Below, piece by piece: positions 25,440 through 38,000 of a DNA stretch of 64,000 nt. The DNA comes from Zeugodacus cucurbitae (lineage: Eukaryota > Arthropoda > Insecta > Diptera > Tephritidae). Position 1 is the stretch's first letter. Every line of letters starts with the position of its first letter. Where the stretch lies: NCBI RefSeq assembly GCF_028554725.1, contig NC_071668.1, forward strand, positions 12,215,501 through 12,279,500, written 5' to 3'. The position numbers were made by a program, and so were the translations under genes. A model generated the notes under the pieces. The model searched no databases. It was not told where the DNA came from and saw only the letters and a list, made by a program, of their open reading frames with translations.

Positions 25440-25599
25440 TATTAGGAACGTGTTCATTTTGACACTATAACCTCTGCGCGGTTTAGGGTGCATCTACTAT
25501 CTAGTCCGACGGAACGTCTGTCGTTTCGCAAATTGCTTTAAAAAACCAAACGTACCGAGGCCTTTACTTTTTCATAAAACACTTATTTTTGTTTTTTTT

Positions 25600-26813
25600 T
25601 ATACTCTCGCAACCTGTTGCACAGAGTATTATAGTTTTGTTCACATAACGGTTGTTTGTGTCACCAAGAAATAAAAGAGTTAGATATGGGGTTATATATA
25701 TATAAATGATCAGGATGACGAGTGGAGTTGAAATCCGGATGTCTGTCCGTCCGTCTGTCCGTCTGTCCGTCCGTCCGTCCGTGCAAGCTTTAACTTAAGT
25801 AAAAAGTGAGATATCTTAATGAAACTTGGAACACATGTTCCTTGGGACTGTGAGAGGATTGCTTTCGAAAATGAGCAAAATCGGTCCACTGCCACGCCCA
25901 CAAAATGGCGAAAACCAAAAACACATAAAGTGTCATAACTAAGCCATAAATAAAGTTATAACAGTAAAATTTGGAATAAAGGATCGCACTAGGTAGAAGC
26001 ATATTTGGATGTAATTTTTTTGGGGAAGTGGGCGTGGCCCCGCCCCCCAATCAGTTATTTGTATATATCTCGTAAACCAATGAAGCTATATAAACCAAAC
26101 TTTCTGCAGTCGATTTTCTTACGTACCCCACCACACCATGAAAATAGTTGAAATAGGATAATAACCACGCCCACCTACCATACAAAGGTTAGGTTGAAAA
26201 TTACTAAAAGTGGGTTAACTCACTAACGAAAAACGTTAGAAACACTAAATTTCACATAAGAAATGGCAGATGGTAGCTGCACTCAGATTTTTTTACAAAA
26301 TGGAAAATGGGCGTGGCGACGCCCATTTATGGGTCAAAAACCATATCTCAGGAACTACTCGACCGATTTCAATGAAACTTGGTTTGTAATAGTTTCCTTA
26401 CCTCCCAATAATATGTTGTGAAAATAGGTCAAATCGCTTCACAACCACGCCTACTTCCCATATACCAGAACTTTGAAGACTGAATCGTTTACTTTACAAT
26501 ATATAAAATAAGCGCTAGTGAAGAAATCGATGCAGAACTTTGCACAAATACTACGTTTATAGTGTGGCAGCCCCATTCTAAAAATCGCCGAAATCGGACC
26601 ATAGGTTGTCAAGGCCCCATATATCGAACATGAGGACCTCGGTGCTTCTAACCTAATATTAGAGTTTCCAACTTTCAATGGACTTTATACAGTATATATA
26701 CACACATTCGTGGGTCAAATTGTGTATTATATAATATTAATTAAGTTAAATAAATAAATTGCGAGAGTATAAAATGTTCGGTTACAACCGAATTTAGCCC
26801 TTCCTTACTTGTT
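25600..26813 (+). mobile_element. Dispersed 1.2-kb repeat, copy A
   Basis: Begins TATACTCTCGCAACCTGTTG and ends with TTGCGAGAGTATAAAATG, a small hairpin (TTCGGTT-ACA-AACCGAA) and CCCTTCCTTACTTGTT. The ATACTCTCGCAA word at one end is the inverse complement of TTGCGAGAGTAT at the other. The interior has a GTCC/GTCT tetranucleotide run, GGGCGTGGC and CGCCCA words, and AAACTTGG segments. A second full copy lies inverted at 38853-40026 and a partial copy near 29810-30368. Short open frames inside are conserved between copies only because the DNA is. I recall this family as abundant in fly genomes but cannot name it. Confidence 0.85.
25741..25783 (+). repeat. GTCC/GTCT tetranucleotide run inside copy A
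   Basis: About ten GTCC or GTCT units in a row, within the dispersed 1.2-kb repeat. The matching site in copy B is a shorter GGAC/AGAC run near 39871-39887, so the length varies between copies. Confidence 0.9.
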
Positions 26814-26831
26814 TTGTCTTTCTTTCGTTCA

Positions 26832-26844
26832 AGCATGAGCTTAT
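26832..26844 (+). repeat. Target-site duplication, left
   Basis: The 13 bases AGCATGAGCTTAT recur exactly at 27430-27442, bracketing the LINE insertion. Confidence 0.85.
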
Positions 26845-27429
26845 CTCTTCTTCTTAACTGGCGTAGAAACCGCTTACGCGGTTATAGCCGAGTCCACAAC
26901 AGTGCGCCACGCATCTCTCCTTTTGGCGGTTTGGCGCCAATTGGTAATACCAAGTGAAGACAGGTCCTTCTCCACCTGGTCCTTCCACCGGAGTGGAGGT
27001 CTCCCTCTTCCTCGGCTTCCACCAGCGGGTACTGCATCGAAAACTTTCAGAGCTGGGGCACTTTCATCCATTCGAACAACATGACCCAGTCAGCGTAGCC
27101 GCTGTCTTTTTATTCGCTGGACTATGTCTATGTCGTCGAACAACACATACAGCTCATCATTCCATCTTCTGCGGTATTCGCCGTTGCCAATGTTTAAGGG
27201 ACCGTAAATCTTCCGCAAAACCTTTCTCTCGAAAACTCCTAGTGCCGTCTCATCGGATGTTGACACCGTCCACGCTTCTGCACCATAAAGTAGGACGGGA
27301 ATGATGAGGGACTTGTAGAGTTTAGTTTTTGTTCGTCGAGAGAGGACTTTACTTTTCAATTGCCTACTCAGTCCATAGTAGCACCTGTTGGCAAGAGTGA
27401 TTCTGCGTTGGATTTCAAGGCTGACATTG
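26845..27429 (-). mobile_element. 5'-truncated LINE insertion with target-site duplication
   Basis: On the minus strand it encodes the C-terminal part of a non-LTR retrotransposon polyprotein: an ITLANRCYYGLSRQL segment, then LYKSLIIPVLLYGAEAWTV, then VFERKVLRKIYGP, RLR-stop-LGHVVRMDE, and a GRGRPPLRWKDQVEKDL tail ending with ITA-stop. The reading frame is continuous except for one TGA (27090-27092) where related elements have Trp, so a single substitution broke it. It is cut at its 5' side and keeps only the end of the reverse-transcriptase region. The 3' end has a hairpin (ATAACCGCGTAAGCGGTT) and a short AAG-repeat tail. The clade is uncertain (RTE-like or related). With 25028-25252 it shows the family is present at least twice here. 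Confidence 0.9.
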
Positions 27430-27442
27430 AGCATGAGCTTAT
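27430..27442 (+). repeat. Target-site duplication, right
   Basis: Exact copy of the 13-bp sequence at 26832-26844, as expected from target-primed reverse transcription. Confidence 0.85.
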
Positions 27443-29809
27443 GGTCATATCTAAAACATTAATTTTTGTTTTTTCATTTTGGATGTTTCTGTCATGAGTT
27501 ATGCGTTTTCCGAGGGGTCATCGGAAATGACGACACAATGGAGGAGTTTTAATTTTTTTTTTCAGAAATTATTCTTTAAATATATAATCTATATGACAGA
27601 AAAACGTTTGAATTAAATAAATACCTTTTTCATAGAAAAAAATTTAGAAAATAGTCATTTTTTTACCCGACAAAACCCATGTAACCCCTTAAAGAAACAT
27701 ACAAGAGATGCAGGGTATACTTCCTTGTACAAATATCGGAATTTTGGACTCTGCATTTATATATGTATTTAATTGTAAACATTTTATATTATTTAATCCA
27801 CCTGGTCTCAAAAACATTCCACTCAAACTCAAATCTTCTAATTTTTTTTGTGCCACATTTTGTTTGCATGCAACAGCCAAACAATTTGTATACAAAACTT
27901 AGTTTGAAGTACACAAAAAATCAAAATTTTAAAATCAGAAAATCAAAAAATCATATTGCTTAATATGTGAAATAACAACAGAGGCCAAATGCGACTCAGG
28001 TGCGTTCAATTATTCAAAATGCTTTGTGAATAATGCAACAACAACAACAACAAATGTTGAGTATCATCTAAGGAAATATTTGAAAATAACAATCTGCGCA
28101 ACAATTTATAACAATTTATATAAAAAGCAATACACCTGTGAGCCAAGTCGAAGCAAAAGAGAACGACGAACGGACTGAAGGACGTACAGGCGAAGGGAGA
28201 GGCGAAGGAAGGCAAGTGCGTGGGTTCCTCTTGCTAGACAACAAGCGATACGTGGGCGTCCCAGCTGAGCGTTGAGTGAATGGATAAAGGAAATTTTTTG
28301 AACTTTTTTTATACTTAACGGTACATATGCGTTTAACTGTATTTAAATGAGAGCACGATAATTTGATGTGATTTAAAAAGCGTTCGCTCGACTCCACCCA
28401 GCTGCGTGTGTGTATTGACAACAAATTATACAATAGCACACAGTGGACAACACGACAGGATGTGCATGGCATGACAACAACAACAACAACAACAATAAAT
28501 ATAACTGTAATAATTGTAACTTATTAAATTTGCCGTTGTGATTGCTGTGAACCAACACATGTGTCCTGGTTACAGCAAACCAACAAGCGCTGAGTTATGA
28601 AACAGCAAGGAGGTGGTGGACACACAAGCACACACACACATACTTATACCATTTTATACTTGAGAGTGTGAGTGAACCGAGCGGAAGTGTTGCAAGTAGA
28701 AGGTGCTTATTTCATTTCTTCACGCCGTCACTCGTCTCCCCTTACATTGGCGTTGTCGGTGTTGGTGGAGTGTAAAAGGATGATACAGCGAACTGTCAGG
28801 CCTTCATGCACCACTAACCACCCACCAAACGTTTTGTTTGATTTGAAAATTTAAATTATGCTTTTAAGTACCCTTGAGACTACTGCCGTGCCTTTAAACT
28901 TTATATTGTTGTTGTTACTGTCATAGTACACTCCAACAGCGGCCTTCATGTAATTTCTTTAATATGTGGCACCATATTATTTTGTGGTCAGTGGGTGGCG
29001 CCTTTGCGTAGCTCATCTCCAAGCGGTTTGAATTTTCCATATGCAAAGTGGTTAGAGACTGCTGACATGTGCTTAATTATGGCTACAATTGTATGTGGGG
29101 AGACCACTAAATTAGCGCACATGCATATGAAAGCACACACACACACACATACATACATATATATAATAAACAAGTGTGTCCTTCGAAAATTTTATTGCGT
29201 GAAATTACAGGCGCTCTCTCTCTCTTTGGTCGCTTTGTGAAATGTGTTGTTGGCTTTTGTAATAATAAACGAATAATATTTGTACACAAAATTGATTGTT
29301 TCCTGTTAGTCATTTAGTACAATCTAGCGACTTTGCATTATTTATGGCATTTTAAATGCTCTGAAGAGAAGACTAGTGGGCGTTTGTTGGACATATAGTC
29401 AGTCATATGTACATACATACATATAAATATTTCTTCTTACAATTATAACTATTTAATTGCTATTTATTAATTTATTTATTGATTTTACAATTTTATTGTG
29501 AAAACTTTGAAACTGCTTCGTTATTAAAATAAACCAAAAATGTTTATGGAAAGTTTTCTTTAACGAAAAAAGTTTTAAGACAAATATTTGTCATGTGATG
29601 TTAAAAACAAAACTTTATTATTGGAAAATATATATTAACTGGAATTTTTTAGTAGCAAAAAGCCATGAAAATCAATAGTTATATACAAAAATTGGTGTAA
29701 TTTTCCATAATCATTTAAAAAATTTATGTTTTCATTTTGAACTTTTTGTTATGAACTAATTTTGTTAATTAAAATATATATTTAAAATATCCAAGATTAT
29801 AAGCTCACT
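27443..29809. other. Intergenic, no gene seen
   Basis: AT-rich spacer with CAA tracts (28028-28052, 28474-28495), a CACA/CATA run at 29130-29165 and a CT run near 29213-29225. Open frames of 60-118 codons overlap on both strands without a recognisable domain. Confidence 0.55.
28474..28495 (+). repeat. (CAA)n microsatellite
   Basis: Seven ACA/CAA trinucleotides in a row. Confidence 0.9.
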
Positions 29810-30368
29810 TAATTTGGCTCAGATATTTCACATATTAACCGATATATGCGGAGTAAAGCTCACCGTATTCTATAATTAGGTATATGGGAGCTAGGGGAAA
29901 TTATATTTTAATAATTTTTGCAACAAATCTGATTACGATTATAACATTTTTTGGATTGGTTTGCGAGATATATACAAAGAATTACATCAAAATATGGCCC
30001 TAGGGCGATCCTTTGTACCAAATTTTACTTTTATAACTTTATTTATGACCTAGTTATGACGCCTTATGTGTTTTCGCGCGAGGCAGTGGTCTGATTTTCG
30101 AAAGCAACCCTCTCACGATCCCTAAACAAGTATACCAAGTTTCGTCAAGATAACTCAATTTTTACTCAAGTTATCCATTGCACGGATGGACTGGCGGACA
30201 GACAGATATTTTACAGATACATTATAGATTTTGACTCGTCTCGTCACCCTGATCATATTGATATATATAACCCTATATCTAAGTCGTTTAGTTTTATGAC
30301 TTACAAACAACCGTTATGTGAACAAGACTATAATACTCTCTTAGCAACTTTTGTTGCGAGAGTATAAA
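29810..30368 (-). mobile_element. Partial, diverged copy C of the 1.2-kb repeat
   Basis: From about 29960 it follows the order of copy B: a GCGAGATATATACAAAG word, CGATCCTTTGTACC, a CTTTATTTATGACCTAGTTATG segment split by changes, GGTCTGATTTTCGAAAGC, a GGACNGACAGACAG run, the TATATATAACCCTATATCTAA block and a final GTTGCGAGAGTATAAAA. The part at 29810-29960 resembles a further, more diverged piece with a TATGGGAGCTAGGG word. One end is missing, so it is truncated relative to A and B. Its orientation is the same as copy B. Confidence 0.7.
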
Positions 30369-33300
30369 AATATGGTTTTTTTTAAGCAAAATGCTGAAAA
30401 TCAATAGTTCGGGACGAATTTTTCAAAATAATTTACAAAATTTCTGTTTTCATATTAAACAAAATTTTCATAATAATACAAACCTATATTTTGACTTTTT
30501 TAATTTCTATATACATAGTTTCAGGCATATTAGAAAAACTGCTCATATTTCCACGAATAATTTTTTATCGAAGGTAATCTAGTCCGTTCCAACATTTGTC
30601 TACTTACAAACGGCATCGTAATTCAATATAAAAAACTAATATTTAGTGGACCTATAAGATTGCTTAGGTTGTTGCAAACGGTTTGGTTAGAGGATTTACT
30701 TGTCTTAGGTGAGAATCACTAACTCTGGGCGGCTACTGTTTTACTTTTTTTGCACATTTGCTGTACTTTGATCGAGCTAACATTATATAGGAAATCAAAT
30801 TTCGACTCCGAGGTAACAAAATATTGCCAAAATGTGACGATAAGTAAATGTCTATCTAAATTAAATTCCGGGAAACTACCTCGAGGATTCTTTTTGGTAT
30901 GCTAAATAATGTATATAAACTCTGCATTGCAAAGGACTTCATTTATCCCATAGCAAAGTGTCTAGAACTATCCTAAGGAGAAGTTAAGCTTTCCGAACGA
31001 TCTTTCTTACTAAGAGACCAATAGCGCTCTTACTAAATTTATTTTTTAAGAAGTTGATACCCAAGGATGCCAAATTTGAAAAAAAATGTATTCGCGACTC
31101 TCATTGTATTAATCACTGGAACTGTCATCTAAACTCCGAAAATTACCTTACATTTTCTGTATATTTATAAGATGGGTGAAGTGAATGAAATCCGTTTAAA
31201 AAAATATATTTTTTCGATGTTTTTAGCTGCTGCTGAAATATCATGTTTTAAACTTTGAACGATAACACAGCCACACAAACATAAAATTTTTTAATGACAT
31301 GGGGTTTTTAATATATGTACTATATGTTTGGGGGTCGCTGAATTCGAATCCATTTAACTCCATCCATCAAATCAGAATTTTGACTTATCCCCAAAAACCA
31401 ATATGGCGGACAGCGTTTTTTTTTTTAATTCAAAGGATTCGATTGAAACTAGTTATTCGGTGGGTTTCGGGGTCACTGATAGACTCAAAAGAAGGTACCG
31501 GCTTCGAGTGATAAATAAAGCTCAGGCATTTCCATTTAAAAGAGTTTTGACAAATATGAAACGCACTTAATATGAAATGTGCAAAGAATGCTGTAATATT
31601 ATAAATTTGGACTCGAGTTCGAAATTTTAGACAAAAATCCTTTGATATTAATTATTCCCATATATAAAAATCTTTGTCTCCTTTTCTCCAGATTAAATTA
31701 ATCAAATATTCATGAACATTACCACAGAGATCTAAAAAATAGTCAAAGAAACGTGCTTATTCTTTATTTTAAATTTATGACTTGGTTTAGGAATTGCCGA
31801 CTTCAGAAAAAGTTAATTCAGACGCACTTTGACCACCACCTCTATACTTAAAGGAATAAATATGATTACATATAGTATGTGGTTACACTTAGCTGCCAAC
31901 TATTTCATCCAATTTTCTTGCAAGACTTCAAAAATCATCCGCAAGTAAAATTTTATTGACAAAAGAAACGCTTAAGCTCAAATATACAAATTCTGATTTG
32001 TTGAAAAAACCCATTATTTAAAACTACATTGTTCGCAGATTAAACCATTTCACACACTTAAATGAGGTTATACAGCTTAAAGCTACCATATTCCGCAATT
32101 ATTTAATTTTATCCACACCTGAATCACAAACACACAGAAATACCCGTAATATACCAAACAAAAGACTTAAGGCCCAAACTCCAAACTCATTTGATAAAAA
32201 AATCAAATTTCTCATTAAAAATCAAATACATACTGATGACACATACATACATACACACATTCGCATTCACCATAAAATACGTATGTTTGCACCCGAAATG
32301 CCATCGACAACGGCAAATTGACAAATGAAATTAATGCCGCTCTATAAGTCATCAGTGTGAGCTGTCAAAATATTGAAAACTTTTGCTGAATTATCAATGT
32401 CAAATAAACAGCTTCTTAACATGCTTTTAAATTTCATTTTACCACCACTTGGCTGTCTCGTTTGCAGATAATTTTAAATTAAAATTGTATAAATGCAACA
32501 AAAACAACAACAAAATACAATATGATAAAAAATAAAATGATAAAAAATTGAAAAAAAATCTCAAAGGCTGCGCAAACTCATCAACAAGCACTAATTTTTG
32601 TATTTTATTATAACACATAGCGCTGTTGTTGTTGTTGCTCACACCGCTTTTGTGCTGCCTACAATGATGGCGTCGCCGCTGTTCATATGCAAAACAGTCG
32701 CTGCGACCACTAATCCCGCGTTTCGTTCAGTTTTAATCCCAACATTAATATTCGTGTGTCTGTATGTGTTTGTATTTGTTTAATAAAAAACTGTTGGGTT
32801 GCCATGCCTCATAAATTCCCAACTTTATTTCGTATGTGTCGAAAATTCGTTTAGCCAACAAATCGTTGATCGGTAAATATTCACCTTTTAATTTTGCGCT
32901 TGCGCATCCCAGAAAACCACAACAAAAGCATATGAAAAATATATGAAACAACAACAATTAGCCAAAGTGAATGAATAAAATAAAAATATTTATACTTTTT
33001 CTTTTGTTGCGGCCCGGCAGCTTTACCACACTATCGCGTAAATAAATAAATAATAATAAAAAAATGAATTGAGTTGTCAACTTTGTATGCCTTTATTAAC
33101 TAGCGGTATGCATGAATGTAAGGTGAATGTTTATTAACATATCATGTATATACATATCTATGTTCATATTTAAACAATATAAATGCAAAGTATCTTGTAG
33201 ATGTTTAAAGTTTGCTACTGGCTTTTATTATTCATAAATCTGGATTTAAAGTCTAAACATATGCATACTATTTGTATAGTAAAGATATGAATATACATAT

Positions 33301-33970
33301 TTACGAATGAGATATACTTAAGCTAAAATACTAAAAAAGCTTAGCTTTATTCCTCGCATAAGTTTTTTCGTGCGAAACATGAAAGCTTTCCCTACTATTT
33401 CTCTACACAGAAAAGTTCTATATCTTTCCTTGATATCAAAAGCTTTCAAATCCATTTGGCAGACATTACCGAATCGTTTTACGCATTTTTATTCGATACA
33501 CAATTACCAACTAATCGACAAAAGCTCAAAACAAGCTCCGAACGTCTCTCAAAAGCCACATCGCGAACACTTCAAAGCTCGCTTCATTGAACTGCAGTTG
33601 GTTTTGAGAGGCTTCAGGAATAGTAGATCAAGTTTCATGCCAATTTTGTGTAGAAAGCAATGTTTTATAAAGCTCTTACTTAGTCAAATCAAACTTTTCA
33701 AAAGATCAAAATGGATCAAACTTTAAAATTGATTCTTTCCTGTCTCCCTGTCTCATAAGATTTCTGCTTTGTTTTATGCTTCTAGTAGAATTTCGACACA
33801 AGTTTCCTCTTTCTGTAGTATCAAATCAAAAGAGATCAATCTCATAGCCGTAAAACAGTCTTTCAAAGAACCAACTTTAAAGTCGCGTTCTTCATTTTCG
33901 TCTACCTATTGACACGGAAGTTCTTGTTCTTGTCCGAGCTCTATGATCGAGTTCTAGATCTTCGGTTGGC
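30369..33970. other. Intergenic, no gene seen
   Basis: Very AT-rich. A stretch at about 32040-32105 (TTTCACACACTTAAATGAGG and the CTACCATATTCCGCAATTA word) resembles the upstream part of copy C and is probably another remnant. CAA tracts occur near 32499-32515. Open frames of 61-118 codons are not recognisable. Confidence 0.5.
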
Positions 33971-34128
33971 ATTTTGATTTTGCCCATAGGGAGAGAGAGG
34001 AAGAGAAAGGGAGAGAGACTCAGAATCCTGTAGTTGAAGAGTAAACAAATTTTGATTTTGTCCACAGGGACAGAGAGAGAGAGAGAGAAAGGGAGCGAGA
34101 CTCAGAATCCTGTAGTTGTAGAATAAAC
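33971..34128 (+). repeat. Two-copy tandem repeat, 78-bp period
   Basis: Both units start ATTTTGATTTTG (33971 and 34049), run through an AGGGA-(GA)n purine tract and end ACTCAGAATCCTGTAGTTG. The purine tract differs in length between units. The minus-strand translation shows the same Ser/Leu-rich peptide twice, a by-product of the repeat. Confidence 0.9.
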
Positions 34129-34760
34129 TTCTAACCTCCACACTAAGGCGAAGGCCTCCCTTTGGATTACTTAGGAGCATATCTTTGCTTTGGGAACACT
34201 TTTATGAACCCTGTTCCCGATTTAAGCCAAGGCTCGTATCTCATCCTTACTTTCGGTTTCAAAAATCAAAGATATTTTCGATCTTGATATCCCAAAGTCC
34301 CTTGGTAATGATATCTGGCCTAAGAAGTAGTCTGATTTTTTACGAAGTCAATCAAATTCAGTCCGTTTGACGGTGTTTATTGGTGAAGTATGAAGTCTGG
34401 ACTTGTCGAAATCTCTATCGAACGCGTCAAACATGGCGGGGTTAGGATATCAAAGAGCCCAGATATCAATGAGCCTGTATTAATCGCTTCATCCATCCAT
34501 GGGTTTTTTTTGGATAATGATGAGAGGTTATTTCATAGAAAAATAATAATAATAATAAAAAATTCATGAATTTCCATTATCCATATCAGAGTATTGAAAA
34601 TCCTGGCTATATATTGTAAGGTCTCAAATTTAACTCCAAATGACACTTGTCATAGCCGTGATACATGTAGGAAAGATCACTGAAAAGAAAATTATGGTGA
34701 GGATCTACTAAAGTTTTCAGTAGTTCGAAATAAAAGGTTTGCTGTTATGCTGGATTGGTT

Positions 34761-35047
34761 ATTTGAAAGCGATTCCTTCGACATCTCGAAAAGTTTTTTT
34801 TGGTTTTTTCCAGCTGCTAAATTTTTTTAGATTGGAACATTGTAAGCCATAGAAGATACTCCATCTTCAGTGAACGTACTTTGTTCGCTTATTATACGAA
34901 AATTATTTGAAAGCGATTCCTTCGACATCTCGAAAAGTTTTTTTGGTTTTTTCCAGCTGCTAAATTTTTTTAGATTGGAACATTGTAAGCCATAGAAGAT
35001 ACTCCATCTTCAGTGAACGTACTTTGTTCGCTTATTATACGAAAATT
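34761..35047 (+). repeat. Near-perfect 144-bp tandem duplication
   Basis: Units 34761-34904 and 34905-35047 both start ATTTGAAAGCGATTCC and end TTCGCTTATTATACGAAAATT. The only difference seen is one T in a poly-T run (eight against seven). It is the freshest large duplication in the window and occurs in otherwise smooth, simple-repeat-poor DNA. Confidence 0.95.
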
Positions 35048-38000
35048 TCCAGATTTTTTATGATTTTTGTCTAAAGAGCACCTGCAACTCAGCTGATATT
35101 ACACTAATGGAAGGCTACATATCACCTTTACTCCTTTCAAACATTCTTCAAACACAAATCTATCAGTACAGCAGATCTTCTGTCATATCTCCCTCATTTT
35201 GCGAGCACTTTCAGCCACATTTTGCCGATTTTCCACACAGAAAATTAGCAGAAATCTAACAGTTGTCAATATATTAATGAGTACCTTTCTTAATTGAAAA
35301 AGTATAACATTACGACGAGCCGCCGTAAATCCTTTTGAAACTCATGTAAAAAGTGGGAAAACTGCAGATAACGCCTATTCGCTTGTATGCCACTTCTTTT
35401 GCTTTAATCCGCACACATAATAACCCACACGCAATCGAAATCGACGCTGCTACTCGACTCGACTTAATGGATTTACAATAGTAGCCAGCCTACAAATCGA
35501 CTACGAGCGAGAGAAATCGTTTCTATGATCGCATGGTAGAGTGAGTGTGTGTGGGTATTTTGGAATTACCTAACCATCAATTAGTAGATAATTTGGAGCG
35601 GAATACACTTTGTGAAATGCACCTTGAGTTTTTGGTAAGCTGATCCACCACCACCGCCGCCGCACACCGCACACCGCACTCAACACTCGCTCGCTGCTTT
35701 GTCTGACGCTCCCCATCACGATCGCATTTGAAACCCCAAAGATTTTTGCACATTTGTTGATCTTCGATCGCGTTGAAAATCTCATGTTTACAAAAAGGTG
35801 CCGAAAATAGCGAAAGGATAATGTGACGCGGCAACCATGTTGGTGCAATACTTATAAAAAATGCGGCAAAACAGCAAACAAAGCCGAAATTAAGTGAAGT
35901 AATATACAAGATCGAAGATCAGCTAGCATATCTGGTGGCAGTAGTTTTTCTATTGCTTTCGAAATGTTTTATCTGTCTAAATTAGACATATGCAGTTGCT
36001 CTCTACTCCACAATGAAAAGCTGTAAAGAAAAGCAGGCGCGGCTTAGATGAAGGAGGAAAACGAGTTGAAACCCGGCACTTCAATTGGCATTCAATTGGC
36101 AAATTAATAACACATATGCTCCATAGCGGAAATGTGATATGCGCGTAGAAAAGCGTAGAAGAAAGGAGCAATGCAGGGTACAAAGTGCCGAGCAGGCGCT
36201 GTCAGCTTCAGTCGATTGGGGTTCTTGGTTTTGATGGATGACGCAGAGGTTGCTGCATATGAGCTGGAAGGCGGAGCTTAGGAGCTCTAGTCGAACTCAA
36301 TGTTGAAAAGTCGAATCTGGAAGCGTCCGCTGATGATCCGTCCTAGGATTGCTTTATTTTACAATTATTATCGGCTTCGAATCTAAATATGTATTCATAG
36401 TACACAAAATGTCGTCGAACTTGAGGTTTCCTTTTGTAGTCGCCTTTAGACTTGAGGTCTCCAATAAATAAGCTTGAAATCTTCAAGGTTTCTTTAAATA
36501 TGATAACACTGAATCTAGTTCGGTATCCTGAACCTCGAAGATTACACATTTGAATAGCCTACCATCCAGAACTCCAGTTCAAAGCTTGCGATCTTCGAGA
36601 AGTTTTGTCTTCCTTCATATTTGACAGATGTTCGACCTTCAAATAAGTTTCGAGAATAATAAAAGAGAGTTGCAGTAAGTGTATCAGCAGTCGTTAGAAA
36701 TGTGCTCAAAGCTTATCCTGAGCTCACTCTATTGTGAGAGTATAGGGCTCGACATATCTCAACAAAAGGCAAACTCTCGAGTATGAGAGGTTAGAAAAGA
36801 AGTGCGACTAGAAACTCTAAGCAAAATGGATGAAAACTCTGATATTCTATTTCCGATAATCTAGGCTACAGCTTCATCGACTTAATTATCGATAGTTTCC
36901 TCTCTGGGTTCAAAACTGCGAGAGACAGGCAGTAAGTAGGTTTTGAACACTAGTCGGGTTGAAGTGACCACTTGATTCACATCCCTCAACTCAGGGTGTC
37001 TCAAACTTGAAGAAAGACATCAAGATACTTCAACCAGGTAAAACTCTAAAAAATTGAATCAAACTCCACAACTCAATTACGAGCACCTTTCAACTTGTCT
37101 AATGCCAAAATGCCTACCTGTAGCACCTTTAGACCTCCTCGAGCGCGTGTAGCGAATTGTTGATATAAGTAATGGACAACCTTTCTCCGACACATTTCTC
37201 ATGCCATGGCAATAAAATGTGATGTGTACGGCGGTGTTTGTGATAATTTTGTCATGATGAAGTCATTACAATGTCATGCAACATGGCAAGAACATGATGC
37301 CAACAACAAAAAAAATAGACATTTCCCCACACATACTCACTCACGCGCACGTTCTTCACTCAACTTACTGCGCTGCTATGCTGTGCTTGCCACTGATTTA
37401 TGTGGCAGGCAGTATGGCCGTTTAGTTGGCCATAAATACACGCAAGAACCGTGTTGTTCTTGTTGTTGCTGTTATCAGTCGGTGCGCCATGTGTGCAACA
37501 AGCATGTCTTTGAGTGGCTTCCGCGCGGCCACCTTTGCTTTTTGATGAGATACCAATCAAATGGTGCGAACGCATGTCCGAAACTGAAGACCTACCCGCA
37601 AACAACTAAATTTATATGACCGCCTCGAAGCATACTTGGATGTGTGTGTGTGTGTGCATATCAGTCCGATCTCGTTGGACCACAGTGCCGGCGGCATTCG
37701 ACATTCGGCATTGTCGATATCGGCGTCGACATGTAGGTCATGTGGACGGTAGCCACGGTGATTGGTTGATTGGCTACTTGCTTGTGCAGCAGCGCTTTGA
37801 TGCAGGCGCTAAACCGCCACGGCCAACACACGCCGCAAGCCATTGGCGTCTGCGCAGATTCGGCAGATCCTTGTGCGGGCCTTTTGCCGTTTTTTTCGTG
37901 TCGGGGTGGCTTGTGGAATCGCTTAATTGATGGGTTTATTTTCCAAATATGGGCGGACAAGTTAACGATTTGGGATTTTGGGCCATCAGATGTTTGTTTA

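Noticed and set aside
25600..26813. Helitron identity for the 1.2-kb repeat, because of its terminal hairpin
   Set aside because: It lacks a TC start and a CTRR end after the hairpin, and has inverse-complementary words at its ends.
36887..36894. TATCGATA, a DRE-like promoter word
   Set aside because: Isolated in gene-free DNA, with no initiator or exon nearby; expected by chance.
37206..37619. 137-codon Cys/His-containing frame that could suggest zinc fingers
   Set aside because: The Cys and His residues come from TTG and CAC tracts and do not match C2H2 or other finger spacing.
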